Shown: one piece after another, positions 18,101-33,100 of the stretch
How the letters are laid out: the number at the start of each line of letters is the position of its first letter
Numbering within the stretch: the first letter of the stretch is position 1
Source: Acridotheres tristis
Taxonomy: Eukaryota; Chordata; Aves; Passeriformes; Sturnidae
NCBI GenBank assembly: GCA_037013685.1
Contig: CM072899.1
Location: 9,342,479-9,406,478, forward strand
Direction: 5' to 3'
DNA length: 64,000 nt
Program-made: the position numbers and the translations under genes
The notes under the pieces: model-generated
Seen by the model: only the letters and a program-made list of their open reading frames with translations
Told to the model about the DNA's origin: nothing
Databases searched by the model: none

Positions 18101-21100
18101 GCAATTGTTTACAGATGAGTGTTGGTCCTCTCACAGTAGACCTCGGCCAGGTGAGCCACAAGCAAGCAAGATTTCCCAGTATAACAGAAAAACAAATGGG
18201 AAGGAATCTCTGGCTGCCTCTATCCAGCCTTCTCCAGAGTACAACCTTTGCCAACAGTACAGCAGGTTGCCTTTGTTCACCGAAAACCTTCAAGGTCTTG
18301 GAAACTTCCTCTCACAGAGATCCCCCACCACCCCAGTCTGTTTCTGTTTCAGGACTGAGCCACCCTTTTGCTGAAGAAGTTTTGTTCCATATCCAATTTG
18401 AATCTCTTAAGCTGCAGCCTGTGGCTATTATCCCTCATGCCACAGGAGTATCCATGGAGTAGTTCACTCTGCCAGGCAGTAAGGAAACTGCCTGGCATCC
18501 CATCATCCCCTTCAGGCCATGCTCAACACCTGAAGGTATTAAGGATTTCTGCAAGTCACAGACTTGTGGTGAGCCCTGGAGAGTCAGACAACTGTGCTTG
18601 TTCTGCATTTTCACACCCAGCCCAGCCTTCCTCTGCTCTCTCACTTTTGCTTTTCTCTGACCTCACCTGACCAAGCTTTCACACTTCCTGACAATCCTGT
18701 GAGGGTCCAAGGCATGCGTCAGCCTTCTACATCAGCATAAAGCTGGGGCTACAGCAAGAGAATTGTTCCACTAACTGGCAAGTGCTCTAAAATAATTTTA
18801 TGAGAACAAGACAAACTCACTTTCTCCTGGGATGTAATCCTGATTTTCCCTGTGGATGTGCTTGGTCAGGCGTGGGACAAGTGCTACTGTTGCTCCATCA
18901 GGCACCTGCACACAAGCAAAACAACAACATTCCAAGTAAATGGCATGTTTCTCATCAGCACAATAGGCAAGTGCTTGTAGAGCAAAACAGGCTGTACCAT
19001 CACTAGAAATAGGGACAGAAACAGGGATCTTGAGGCATCATCACTGTTTTTCCCGAGGGTGAGAAAATCTTGTCTGTACCAATTAAAAAACAAATGTTCA
19101 AAGTACAATGAAGATAATACTCAGAGACTGAGGTCATTCACATCTAGAACATGTTGCAGCAAGGTACTGACATATTGGTGCAAGGTACAACATACTGGTG
19201 GCAAGGTAATTAAAAAACTCCTTTTTTCCACTGTTAGAAGGTACTTGACAGCTCAGTGTGTCATGACCTCCTATGTGATCCAGCCTGGAACAGGAACAGA
19301 TCCAGCACATGTCCTTCACTGCAGTATGAACTTGTGCCTATCTTTCCAAGCCCTACATATGTCCACATGTCCTTATTCTTATGGGATAAGGACAGGGTTG
19401 TGTTTGCTGAAGTCAGGCTGCAGCCAGAGCACTGACTTAATTTGAATATGCTCTGCAAGAAAGGTCCAACCTTTTGACAGCAGTCCACCAGGAGCCAGAG
19501 CCATAAACAGAGCATGACGGTGTGTAGGAAGACAAGAGGAGAGATAAGGCAATGGCAGACTGAGTTCTGACCTTGTAATGCTGAAGAGTGTTCAGACGTT
19601 TCCAAGTTCCTTGAACAACAGATGTCACATCTTCATCAGACAGTATCAGATGACCTGCCAGCCCTGATCTCCACTCTACAGCCATTGAAACACAGAAAAT
19701 GAAAAGGATTAGCTGTTAATTCGAGGCATCTGTGCGTCAACCTGGCTGACCTCGTTAAACATCCTCTGGTCCTCATCAACTTTTACCTGTGCTATTTCAC
19801 AGACAACATAACCTGAGCAAGTGCTTGTAATGATGTTGAGTCCTGCAGTCACAGGACAGACTCCTCTGAGCACAAGGACAGGTGGCCTCATGGCCTCCCA
19901 GGTTCCACCTGTCATGTTCCTACAAATTCTGTCAGATTGTGACAATTCAAGCAGATGGTTCAAACCACAAATACGCATCCATAGTTCTTAGCAGTTACTA
20001 TTTCCTCAGTATCTTCTCGTCCCTAAATGTCACCACTATTCATCAACAGAATTAAGAAGACGGAAAACTGAGTGTTTTCTCTCTCAATGTAAGTTCTACC
20101 ATTCATTCATTATCTACCATGGGCAAAATCTTCCCTGACATATATTATTATTAAGAGGCTACCATTGACTTCACTGCCGGGAAGTGCCAGTCTGTGCCCA
20201 CAGCATCTTTGCACTGCACTCAAATCCCCCTCCCCTCCTACACATTTTCCATACTCTTTATTCCATATCCCCTTGCCCAAGCCATTGCTGTGGTGTGAGT
20301 CTGGCAAAAAACACCATGAAGTGAGAGAGGCTGAACCCAATTGCTTCTTTCCCACCTCTGCCTCTTTCTGTTACAGCCTCTTCCCTGCTGTGTCCAGCTA
20401 GAGTGGTCAGTGCACACTGACATTCTACACACTCAGCAGACAATGACAAATGTCACAAGTGCCAGAGTGCTGTGCACAGACAGCAAACCACCATTCCTTC
20501 ACTTCCTCACTGAGTTTTGTCACCAAAGAGCTCTGCTCACCGAGGTCCAGCGTGTCTGGGTCTGGCCGGTGACAGTATGGCGTCCCTTTATAGATCTGAT
20601 CTAGGATTTTCTCCTTCACCTGCGTTATGGTGTCACAGTCCAGCACTTTTGCAGAAATCCCTTGAGATTCTTCTGCCCCTCCTGCACCAACTCCTGCTTG
20701 TGTCAAAGCATTTAAGGTCTGGGGAAGAAAAGGTCACAGCTACTCAGCTGATAAGATTACATCTGGCACATTTACACCTTTGATGGTTGGCATTCAGGCA
20801 AGTTAACAGCTAGTCCTTTCACTGGGAGAGTCAGAAAAAAAAAAATCACAGATGTTAAACACGTCGGTCTTGCGCTCTTGGCCTTGTGTCAAGAGCTGGA
20901 AGCCAGCTCAAGACATCGGGGAGGAGCTTCGATGTGCCGTCAGCAATGTCATCCCCTTATTTCTAGACACAGCACAGCAGTACAGCAAGATGACTGTGGT
21001 AAAGGCTCCTATCAGCCTGGGGCAAAAGCGCCTAATTTAGCAGAGCTCTTCATCATCTACACACTTGTGCTGCTAGAACAAACCTGGCTCCCAGGAGACA

Positions 21101-24100
21101 GTGGCAGGATGCTGCACTTGTGCCTTGTTACGGGAGCAGAGACATTCAGCCCTGTCCTGCCACAGAGGACAGATGATTTGGAGCTTACCAGAGTGCGGTA
21201 CTCCAGGTCCTCTCTCAGAAGGCGGTTGTCATTCAGGGTGTATTTGGCTTTCCCTGTCACCCAGTCAACTGGCCCTTTGTCCACCTGGTGTTTGATTCCT
21301 CGAAACAGCATGTAAAGGGGCTCCCCAACAGAATCCTGGCATGGAAAGGAAGGAGAGAAATTCAGCTTGCTCCTCCCAGCAGAGCCCCAGGCTTGGAAAC
21401 ATGGATATCAGGCAGGACTGAGGATACAGCAGCTGAGCCACAGTAGGTAAAGACAGAGCCATACTCAGGAAAAGTACACTGTCCAGCTACCAGAGAGATC
21501 CACATGACCAAGGCATTGCTCTGCCTCTGTGTCATTAATCCGAGAGAATCCTTTCTGCCTCCCCCAGCCCTCCAGAAAAGGAATTATACCAGCATCTGTC
21601 CTCCCATGCGAAGACCAGCCTGTGGCCTGTGTATTTCAAGATAAAGGAGCTACACTGAGGCCTCCATGACCTGGTGACACATCTTGGAAACAAGAGGTAT
21701 TGATGCTGATTTAAGGATCTCTGTTCCCAGCGAGCAGCCCAGCTCTTATTCCTCACCCTGAAGTACAGGATGACCCTGGCACTGTTTCAGCTACGAGTGA
21801 GGCACAAAGCAAAGCTGTGCCTGTCTCCCCTCTTTTGGTCCCTCTAGATCAACACAGGACAAAGAGCTCACCCTCACAAACGCGTACAGGCAGATGGACA
21901 TCCAGTTGGTTAACAGCTTCTCTACCACTGTTTCTGTCCTGAAAGAGAGCATCAGGTTGGTCACAAGAATGTGGTGCAGAACTGGGCGAGATTTAGAGGT
22001 AAAGATCACTCCCTTTGGAAGAAGAACACACTAAGTTGTGATACAGAGTGGAGAGAAAAAAAAGCCTTTTGAGACCAGCAGAGTTAATGCTTTTGACATT
22101 ACTTATTGGAAGCACTTGTCAGCCTGAAGGAGGCACCAAATTACAGAATGGGAGAGACAAGAAGCAGGGAGCAGTGGAAAGCCTCTGGTAGGTCTCAAAC
22201 AAGGGAAATGTGTTTAAACCAGAAGGATGGACCAGAGAGGAGGCTATTTGGGACCTAAACATGGGAGGTATCTCAGTTTAGCTTCCAAACATGGCATGAC
22301 TGTGAACCCAGGGACGTCTAAATAGCAAAGTGGGATTAGAAAACTGAGCAGGGCCTTTCGGAGCTTGCCAGCCAGGCAGAAAGGCTCTGTGCCCTCAGGT
22401 AGCTGCCAGTGGGATCACAGCTGGCTCACTCACCTCCGCAGCATCAGCTTGGGGTTCTTGGCCACATACTGTTCCACAAGGTCGTTCAGGAGAGTTTTGA
22501 GGATGTCAGTGAAATACTCCAGCTTCCCATGCAGCGACACTGTGAGCAGTGATGCCACATAGGCCCGGTCTCTTGGAGAGAAAGTGCGCTGGATCTCCAG
22601 AGTGTGGATGAACTGGTGGGGAGAGAGATAAGCCAGTGTGTGAATGTGCTGAAAACAAAGAAGCCACAGCTGCTGGCCCTTGGAAGAAGTGGTGCAGGGA
22701 ACTATTAAAGAATTAACTTTAACAGACACTGCCCACCTCCTGCTGCCAGTGGCATGGCTCTGGCCCCAGGGCAGGCTGCCAGCAGAGAAAGAGACATTAC
22801 CTTGGTGAGGAAGAGCTTGCTGTTGAGGAGGTTGGAGAGCTGGACCAAACCCTGCTCCACTGTTTGCCGTCGACACTCAGGGATGTCCAGGTCCCTTTGC
22901 AGTGGTGACTCACGGTGGCCCGGAAAGAAAATGCGTTCTGCATAGGACTTGTAGTCCAGGAAGGGGATCCCTGTGCCCACAAGGTCACTTGTGAGGTCCA
23001 TCATCTCAGTCATCAGGTCTGAGGGAAAGGAAAATGCCATGAGGATAACACAACTGACATGATCTCAACAGACGGTGCAGAGCATGAGATAAGTGGAGGA
23101 ACCAGGGCCAGCAGCATGGGACTGAGAAAGAGGAAGGATGTTTCCAATCAGAAAGAGGCATATTGGGGTCTCATTGCTAGAACACTTAAAACTAGACTAG
23201 GCAGCAGGAGAAATAGCATGAGGAAAGTTCCAATCAGGAGCTGGTTTCCAGTTCTATGAAGAGGAAGCCACTATTCAGCACACATCTGTGGTTACAGGCA
23301 TTACCTACAGCAAAGATAAGAGTTTTAGAGACCTGCTCCTCACTCCTTCACATGTTAACCGGGGACTAGAGTCTCAGTCACTTAAAAGGAAGAATTCGGC
23401 TCTATGTTTCTATGCATTGGCACAGGATAAATTACTGCGTGCTCTGAGCTATGCAGACAAGTACACAGGAATGGGAAAAGAGGTAGGCTTGAGGGTGGTT
23501 CTCCAAGTTTCCCTGAAGCTGAAAAGAATCCAGGAGCTCAGTGACTGACCTGTGAATTCCTTTTTGCATCTGTCCCGAACACTCGTTTCCAGATTTTCCA
23601 GCTGGATTTGAACTTTCTTGTAGTCCCTCAGAGCCTGTTTGCTCTTCCTCCTGCAATAAGAAGCAAAATTGTTCCTGGTGGCACTTGCCCAGGGACTGTC
23701 CTTGCCAACTGCTGTGTTGCTGCCGAAGACTCCAGGGCAGTTGGTGCTGAGGCGATTTCTACAGAGCATTATCTTTGCAGGATACCACACAGTGTTCCAT
23801 AAACTAGATGTGTCTCTTGAAGCACCCATTAGATTCTGAATGAATCACAGTATAGACTGACTAGCAATGCAACATGCCTCCTGCATCCAACACCAGCAGG
23901 GGCTCAGAATTTGACACAAAATAAAGAAAACTGTAACCTTGTTTAGGTCCAAGATGTACACGCTCAGTCACATCCACTGAAAAACATTGTGAGGAACTTA
24001 AAGGCCCCATCCATGCCAGAACCTCTTACCTGTATATGAAGACGATGACCAGAACAACCAGTGCCACAAAGGATGCACCAACACCCAAACCAATCTGTGC

Positions 24101-27100
24101 CTCCAGTGGGAAGGTGAGCTGGCTTTCTGTGTCATACTGCACCCGGCCCAGGAGGAAGTTCAGGTTTCCCATCTGAACCTGTAAGAAGAAAGCATTTGCC
24201 ATGATGATTCCACTCCTCTGTGCAGGAATGAAATACAAAGCCACAGGGCTTCTCTAGAATGAGCACAGGGGGCACACAGCTGCCTAGAAGAGCTGTCCCA
24301 CAGCACAGTGAACCCAGCTATACTGCTCACTTTCAGGCAACGTAAGCCTTTAAGAGCAGAATTTGAGAACAAGACCAGCTCCCTGCCAGCCCTGTTACCT
24401 CCCCCGTCCGTCAGCAGGGCTTCTACCTTTCCTAACATCACATCCTACTCCCACTTCTTGCACATGGCTCAAGAAAAGGCAGGATTTCTGGCAGTGCTGC
24501 TGATTCCCTACCGTGAACTCCGGGAGCAGGTCCGTGCCCTCCCGCTTGGTGCGGTGCCGCGGAGCCGGCTGCTCCGATGGGGGCTCGCAGTAGAGGTGAT
24601 TCCTTGTTAGTGTCTTCACCACACAGATTCCTTCCCCAATCATAGCCATGACTTCATCCTTGGAAATAGCCAGATCGAGATTCTCCCCCTGAAACAGATT
24701 TGGACAGCACATGAGATCAGGTTAAAAACAACTATGTATTGCCATGGCTTCAGAGAAGATGGAGGAGACCAATACCATGAGATGAAAGTAACCTTTTTTT
24801 CTTCTTCATTTAGGCTCACATGTGAATAGGCTGCAGGAGTTAACTCTGTAAGCTAAAAAATTCAGTTGCATGTGATTTAGACTTAGCTTTAGGACCTGTA
24901 GCACACTGCGTGAGTACAGTTATAAATAGCCTGTCCTCTTAAGGCTCTTCAGCCAAAACACAGCTAAGCTCAGCTCTTCACTCTGTATATTTAAAATGGT
25001 AGTCTCATGTCAGTTAACCTGCACACTCAGCTGAGTCAATCAATGCCTTTCAAAGGTGTAACATATCTGTACCATTTCGCTTATTTGCTTTAATTTTGGG
25101 GGATTAAGACTTTCTCTTTTTTTAATAAAACCATGCTGACTGATGTTCATTCCATTTTTATGCTTTAACGCTTTCTAAGCCCAGAGCTCTGTCAGGGTAT
25201 CCTGACAGATAATCTCCTTGTCTTTTAAAGTTCTCTTCCAATCTTCTCAAACTGCCCTACATTTCCAAGATGCATTCAACTCCAATGGCAGTAGGCTCTT
25301 ATATACTCACAGTTTTTTACCCATATGCAAAAAGAGCATGTGGAGAATTTGCACCTACAGCTACAGCCATTACTTTCTTTGAGTACTGCACTGAAAAGTA
25401 CTTTTCCATACAAAAGAGATACCTCAGAAATTTTTCTTGCATGTACAATAAAAATAGAGTCACTGTGCTCTTCTGTATCATCTTTAGTGAGGAACTTTCC
25501 TGCTTTCACTTAGTAACAGGTCTTCCCCACTGGCAGGATTCTTCTACTCCTAATTTACTACTAGAGAAAACTGAAGTAGTTATGAGAGAGTCAGCAGCTG
25601 AGAACAGGATGTGGGGATAATGTAGTACTAATATCTCATATACAAACAGTTTATTAGGATTAAAAAACCCCAAAAGCACAAACCACCGAAATTTCCACAA
25701 GCCCTTTGAAGCCCCTAACAATGATTTATGGACTCAAGAGGCTTTTTTGATGCATGCTTTTCCTTCTCCTTATGTAGTGTTTCTCACAGGCCAAAGCAGA
25801 TGTACTGTGACAGGCTGTAACCTGTCAAATACTTTAAAAACCTTGGATGCTGCATGACATTAACTTAAAAGGAACCTTCTCAAAAGAACATTAATTTCAG
25901 CTGGTTTTTGTCTTACCTCCACAGAGATGACACTTCCTGGCTTGTGACGATATGGTTTGGCAGGGTCCTCAGCATTCAATGGTTTTAGGATGGGGTTGAC
26001 TTCATAAGAGAAAGGCATGGGATGCAGTGAGTTGAAGTCAAAGCTCAGATTATCCAGAATAAATTCCAGTTTGATACGGACACTCCTCAACAGCAGGTTA
26101 ATGGCTGGAGTTTTGCACAGGATCAGGTAGGAAGAGTTAACAAGACATGGTTCTTCAAACTAAGTGGAAAAGGCAAAAAAAAGTGTCAGTAATGGAATAC
26201 CAGTGCTTCTCCTGAAGCTTGGCAATACTTTCCACCCCAAACAATCTGGGGCCAGTCTGCATTCTTCTAATCTGGAGAAATGCCAGAAGAACTCTGCTTA
26301 ACCAACTGTAAAGGGGAAAAATCCAAGATCTGAGGAATTCCCCATGTTCCTCTAAAGGAAAGCTTTCATAGCACTGGTTTTGTTGGAAGGTCTCAGCAGT
26401 GGGAATCAGCTCTGACATTCCCCTGGCAGCAAATTCTGGAGAGAGACCAGCTTTAGATTTCCCTGCTCTGAGAGAATAGGACCAAATACCTTCAATGCAA
26501 GGCTGTTTTCCCAGTCTGAATGCTTCTGTGAAAGTGTTCCCATGCCTGGCTGGATTTGTTTTATACATTGGGTGAAAGTATTACAGTCTTTTTTTTTTCT
26601 GCCCTACAGCCACAAATCTTTCCTAAGAACATTGATAAAACCAGCTGTTATTGATGCATGTGCATCAAGAGCACATTTATACACAGGAAGCCCTTCATCA
26701 TTTGTACTAATAATGCAAATCCTTCTTGTACTTGGGCTGCCAAACCACTCTCTACCTCTGCAAATTCTGCTGCATGCTCTGTGACCTTGGTGACCACATC
26801 AATACCTCTGTAATGACCCATCTCAGCAGACTGGCAGCAGGAGAGCAGAGAATGATTGTGGTGCTGGTTTCGTATCTGAGTGAAAGACATCCCAGGAACT
26901 ATAGGGACAGACTGAAATATGCAAAAGGAAGAATCTGAAGCACAGACAAACTGAGCCACACAAGCTCTTTGGCTCAGATGTTGATTCCTTTATCTCCACA
27001 CTGCTGCCTTGCTATTTCTGTCCCACTTCACAATCCTGCACATCTCTAGGCAGAGGCAGACCCAGCCCATGGAAATGTTTGTGAAAGTACTTAACCTCTC

Positions 27101-30100
27101 AATCTGTCAGAGAACACTTCCATGGGCCAAGACTGTTAGTACAATCCAAGCAGATAAAAGCAAGTGGTGGGCGGAAAAAAGCCCCAGGGGCAGAAAGTCC
27201 ATCTCTTCAGAGGTGGAACATCAACCTTTGTGCACCCACATCCCCACTGAGTGCTGTGCTACCTGCTGGATGCTGCACAGAGAATCCTCAGGACACTCAG
27301 AGTCTGGGATGATCCTTCGCCATCGCCCCACTCCTCGGCGCCGGCGTTCGGATGGAGAAACTGTAACTCTGATCTTTGGTTTCTGTACAACATCCAAGTT
27401 GTATCCATGAACTCTGAGCACTCTCCCTCCACTGAAAGACAAAAGTAGCTGATTTGACTCACCTGTTATTCATAAGCTCAATTTTGTCCATGTTTTCAGC
27501 CTTCTGTTTATGCTCATTCTTACAAGCCTGGCTTTACCCCAAAGTGCCACTCAGATGCCATTGGTGCTGCAGCCCCAGCACACTGCCCAGGGGAAGGGAC
27601 ACTTTCTTTTTACCTGAGGAAGCTTTTAGGTGGCTCTGCAAAAGTGATGTTGGGATCCAGAGTATATCTAAAGAGGGATCCTTCTAATCTCCGCTCTTGC
27701 TCCCCATATTTGATGGTGACTGGAAGTTCTGTGGACACATTGCTGGGACTTGTCTGGCATGCCAGCTGATCCTCTGTCATCTCAGAGAGGCTTGGAGAGA
27801 CAAGAAGAACAAGGGATTAACACAGCCGCTGCAGAGACAGATTTCATAGTACTGTGCCTTTCTCTCTGCAGAGAGTCTGCAAACCTCTTTTACTATTTTC
27901 CTAAATCTCATGCTAAAAGCTCTTGTGCCTTATCTGTGCAAGTAATAATTGCTGGCAGCTGTCAGGAGCAGCACATGGACAAAAAACAGGTACAGCCACT
28001 GTCCAGGCTGAAGGGACTGGAGGAGGGACAGCAGTGAGGTGAGGCAGGTGTACATGTCTCAGGATGCAAGAGAACAAGCAGCTCTTGGGATCAGGCTGCA
28101 GGAGCCAACTGCAGCTCCCCACCAGCAAAAGCAGAGTGTCAGGATGGGTTACAGTCCTGTCAAGGTACAAAGCAGAACAGAGGTGTGCAGCCCTGCTCAC
28201 ATCCAGGTAAAGTGCAGGAGTCTAAAATGGTTGAGGTTGCTGCTATGATCCTCATGGGGAAGATCCCCTGGAACACAGAGGAAAGCAGAGCTCCAGCTGC
28301 TCCAGGCAGCATCACACTCTAGGAGGCTCTGGGAAGGACTCAGGGCAGTGCACAGCTAGCACATTGGCAAGTTCTGATCTTACATTTGACAAGGGAGGTC
28401 TCCAAGCAGGACACTGATCTCATTAGGATGCCCAGTCAGCAGCTTCGAGCCTAGAAGAGTAAGGCAGGTTCCTCCTGCTTTGGGACCCTGAGTTGGAACA
28501 ATGGATTTCAGCTCTGGATTCTAGAATAGGTAGGTGGAAAAAAAAAGGAAGTGAGTGACAAGGACCTCAAAAGATAAGACAAGGAAAGAAAACAGCAGAA
28601 TATGTTCAGTGTCCTCCAATGCTTGGAAAATAGAAGCTATAGATCCAAACCACAGGCAAGCCTCAGCTATACTCCAGCAGCTACTTTACTGAGCAGAGGA
28701 GGGATCAATCACACCAGCAAGAACCACGAATCAAGGACCTTTCCACAGACTGCCAAAGGCATATGGATGCTGCAAACAGCAGAGCTGTGAGCCTCACACA
28801 CAAACCCAGGGATTAACAGTCCAAAGGGATTGTTCAGATCAGTAATTAGATTAATAACTCAGTTTAGGAAAAACAAGGTAGCAAATAAATTGCCTGTTTG
28901 CCTAGCAAATGAGAAGATTAACAACAGGGAGCCCTATGAATTTTTGTTGAGACCTGTGCTGTAACAAAAAAAAAAAAAATTAGTACCACTGAGGAGCTGC
29001 AGCGAAATTTAGAGAAACCAAGCAGAATAACACAAGTAAGTCACTGCTGACAAACAAAAAGTAAGATCCATGAAGTAGGAAGGAGGATGCAGACTATAGC
29101 ATAAAAACCAAACATGTACAGCATTGCTAGTCTCTAAACAGCATCCTGGTGATAACCAAGAGAAGAGCAACAAGCATAATCTAGTACATAAAATGGTTCT
29201 ATCAAGCCAAAAATGGAAGAGCTTAAGACTTGACAGAATCTCTTTCCCTTTCCCATAGGAGAGGGGGACATGCAACTAGATACATAACTTGTAAATTACA
29301 CAGAAAAGAAAAAAAAGGAGCAATTGCATTTAAAAGTTACTTAAGTATTATTTCATAGTTGCTGGGTTTAAGATATCAAAAAGTTATCAGAAACATGTTT
29401 AAAAACGATAGAAAACATTTCTCCACACAATGCACAGGAATTTTGGACTTGCTGCCACCAGCTGCTGAAGGTCAGAAGATAAAAGCATGTTCAAACAGCA
29501 ATTTGCATATTAACAAAAGAAAAGTCAGATGTCTTAGGAAGATGTTAAGCCATCAATGAAAAAAAAAAAAATCAAGCTGGAAACAAAGGAAAAATATAGT
29601 GTATCTTTAAGTATTTAACAGATACTATTGTCAAAAGAGAAATAATACCGCTATACTACAGGATCTTTAGTATTACCCAGTACAGCTGTTCTTATAATCT
29701 AAAGGAGGGTGAGGGAGGCACAAACCAAAGCAAAAAAAATCCCAGTACCACACAACACAAGCAGCAGAAAAATCAGATAAAAATACCAGCAGCAAGTACC
29801 TGGTAGAGTCCTGCAAGTTCATGCAATAAACAGCCATTTAGCAGAGATACTGGGAAAACAGGGGAGATATTATGGTTATGTTACCTGGTAAGTGAAAACA
29901 TGACCAGAAACTCCACGACCTCCTCCAGGCACTTCCACCACAATATGCCCAAACCTCTCTGTCCAGCTGCCGCCGGTGACGCACACGATGCTGCAGGACA
30001 ATCCAAGAATAAAGTCACACCAGGGGAGAGCAGGGGAGCTGCATCCATTGCAGCATGTCCTAAAATCATCTAGCAACCGAAGTTCCCTTCTTCCAGCCTA

Positions 30101-33100
30101 TCTGATGCTCAGAATATCCAACCAGCATCAAGAAACATCTCTAAAAAAAGCTAGGTTAGGTGCAGTAGAAAAAAGCAGGGACCACTTCCAAACAGGCCCA
30201 TCTTATCTAAGATTATTCCTTCTGGGACAGACAGGATGAATCCCACTGTGTCACAGATGCACAGAGTCCAAGAACTCTTCTATTTTCCAGAGTTGATCAA
30301 AATTAGTAGCATTTGGAGGGACCTCAGGCCAGCAGTGGTCAATCCACACATTAGTGCTGTGTCTGATGCAGAAGACTAAAGACCTGGGTTTAGCTGCCAC
30401 TGGTCTTCAGCCACTGGCCTGCAACCAGCCAGATCCCCTGATCTGCATCAGCCATTCCTCCCAGCCCTTTTTCCAGATATAATTTGCTACGGGAGATGCT
30501 GACAAGATGAAAAGTAAAACTCTACTTAGAACAGAGCAGCAAGGAGTCACATCTTACAGCACTGATTTGCTAACAGAAAAGCTAATCTGCAGGAGGCTTC
30601 CCAGGCCTCCTGCATAGCAGGAGATTAATTTTGTCTGGGCCTTGCTCAGGAGCAGGTTCCAGGTTCACAGCTATATCCCCTCAACTAAAGAGGCCGAGGA
30701 ATTTGAACTTATACAGTGCAGTCCAAGCCAAGACCCTGTGATGCCAGGTGATTTACAGATGCAGAACACAGACAGTGCTAACCCCAGAAAGATTATGCTC
30801 TAATTCTAGGATGAAAACAGAAAGCAGATGGATCCAGACAAACAAATTGCACAGACAGGACAACACTGCTCAACACAGCAGGCCATTCCCAGCAGGATCT
30901 TACCTGGCTCCTAGAGGGAAAGGTGCTACAACTACTGCCACCATGGAATGGAAAAACATGTTTGTGATAGCTCTGATAAGAGGTTACTCACAATTGCTCT
31001 CCTCCTGCCGGTTGTTTGGCTCCTCTCCCTCCCTTGTCCAAAGCTCCCACCTACCTGCCCTGCCACTGGCCAACTACACAAATATCCTTTTCTCCTTGCT
31101 TCCTAGTTATCCCAAATTCATACCTCTTAAACACCTAGCTACTGCTTTATTAATTTGTTCTGTCCTGGCCAGACACACCAGCTGCACAATTCTGTGTCAC
31201 TGACATGAGCCAGATTCAGGAGTATTTCTGCTTCTCATCCTTCTCCTTGCCACTACTTTTACAAGCACTGTCAGGCACTCCTAGCCACCAGAAGAGTGGC
31301 ACTGGGCCCATCAGGACTTCCTCATCTGTCCTTGGCAGAGAGGATTTTTTCTTTGAGCTTGTTCCTGGGGGGGAAGTCTTGCTAGCAAGTGAAGACCAAC
31401 AGTGTGGAGGTGTGCCTTCAGCCACGCGTTCCCATCCTCACCCTGTGTTAACATGGTCAGGCATTTCCCTATCAGTGACACTTGCATAAGCCATGCCCTT
31501 TGCTCTCTTGTGGCTCAGTGAAACACCCATGAAACTGCAGGGTTCTGAGCCCACAACTCCCTGACCTGACTGTGGATTCTGTTCTGTCTGAGCAGCATGG
31601 TTGGAATATGGCATCACTGTTTGGCTGTTGGCTTGTACACAGCCTTATCTCTCTAGGGTCACTGCCTGAGCAACTACTCACACAGTGACCTTACTCAGGG
31701 CTTCCCCTGGGAATGGGCAGGGCTCAACATCTACTACAGCAAAGGCAAAGACATCTCAGGCTGGGTCAGCAGCCAAGGGAAAAGCCAGCGCCTGCCTCTG
31801 GGAGGAGGTTTCACAGATACTCTACCTGCTAGAGATCTCATACTCTTGAGCATCTACGGCACAGGGAATTCCTGCAACAGTGACAGTTTCTGCAATGTCT
31901 TGATGTTTCTGCCCGAGGTTTGAGCCAGTGATGGTGATTCTAGTGCCACCTTCCACTGGTCCAGACAGGGGGTACACCTGCAAAGACATCCGCGCACGTG
32001 TCAATGTCACAGTATCTCAGACCTCCAGTCTGGTGACTGATCTACAGCACAGGGCCCTTCAGCTGCCTGGTGCAAACTCTGCCTGCTCAGGTCACTGCTG
32101 TTGACTCCTTTTACTGGCTTGGACTAGTCTCAGGCTGCAGTCTCATCAGAAGAAAGGCCATAAAGAACACCACAGTTGGAGCCTTCTTTCCCATACCTCG
32201 CTGTTGCCAGCAGTCCCCACCCAGAGGTGATATCCACTTAGACGGCAAAGACTGCCCTGCTTTGCCTTCCCATCAACATGCTGACCACTCCACAGGGTAT
32301 TTTTGCTGAAGAGTGGGAATGCACAGCCAATACATGTTACTAGTATTGAAGCAGCAAGCACCATTCCCCCCTCAGCATCAAGACGACAATGAATTGCATG
32401 CTGCACAAATGTCAAAGCTCTGTCCCTGAGCAGCATCCAAGGTAAACTTAGACAAGATGCAGCACATGGATGTTGTGTGCCACTGAAGGGAGGACAAGCT
32501 GACAGCAAAAGGGACACATGGCTACAGACACTTGTCATGTGGCAGTTAGCAAGAAACATTTAAAATAAACACACAGAAATAATTAATTCCAGTAACCTGT
32601 CATGCCTTTCTCATCACTGCTGTGCTGCTGTCATTAGGTTTTACCCTCCTTTGCCCCAGGCTTAGTTGCGCCAACCTGTTTCAGGGTCTGGCTCGTAACA
32701 GTTGAAGAATCCATCCTGTAGACCATTTCCCAGCTCCTGAATGATTCTGGGGTACCAGTTTCAACTGAGATACAAATTAATCATTCCCCACTGTTCTCTA
32801 CCAGCAAACAAAGCCCAGCAACAACAGTCTAGAATCCTCACAACACTGAGGGACCCCAACTGAACTTCCTCTTCAGAAGGTCAATAAATTAATGAGCTGC
32901 ACTGTTTGCACTCTGAGTTCACAGTCCTTTGATTTCCACTGCAGAATAGAGCCCTCCTTGCCCTGTGTGCAGTACACCAGTGAGCAAATTACTCACGGAG
33001 TGAATGAGAGGTGCTGGACACAGGTCTTCAATTTCTTCCTTGCAAGAGCCCCTGAAGATACAGCTGGGGTTGTCACCTCCACACCACACACAGTTGTACT

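Noticed and set aside
24930..25260. Possible further transposon in PLXNB1 intron (aataaaaccatgctgactg block)
   Set aside because: I could not relate it firmly to CR1 or another family.
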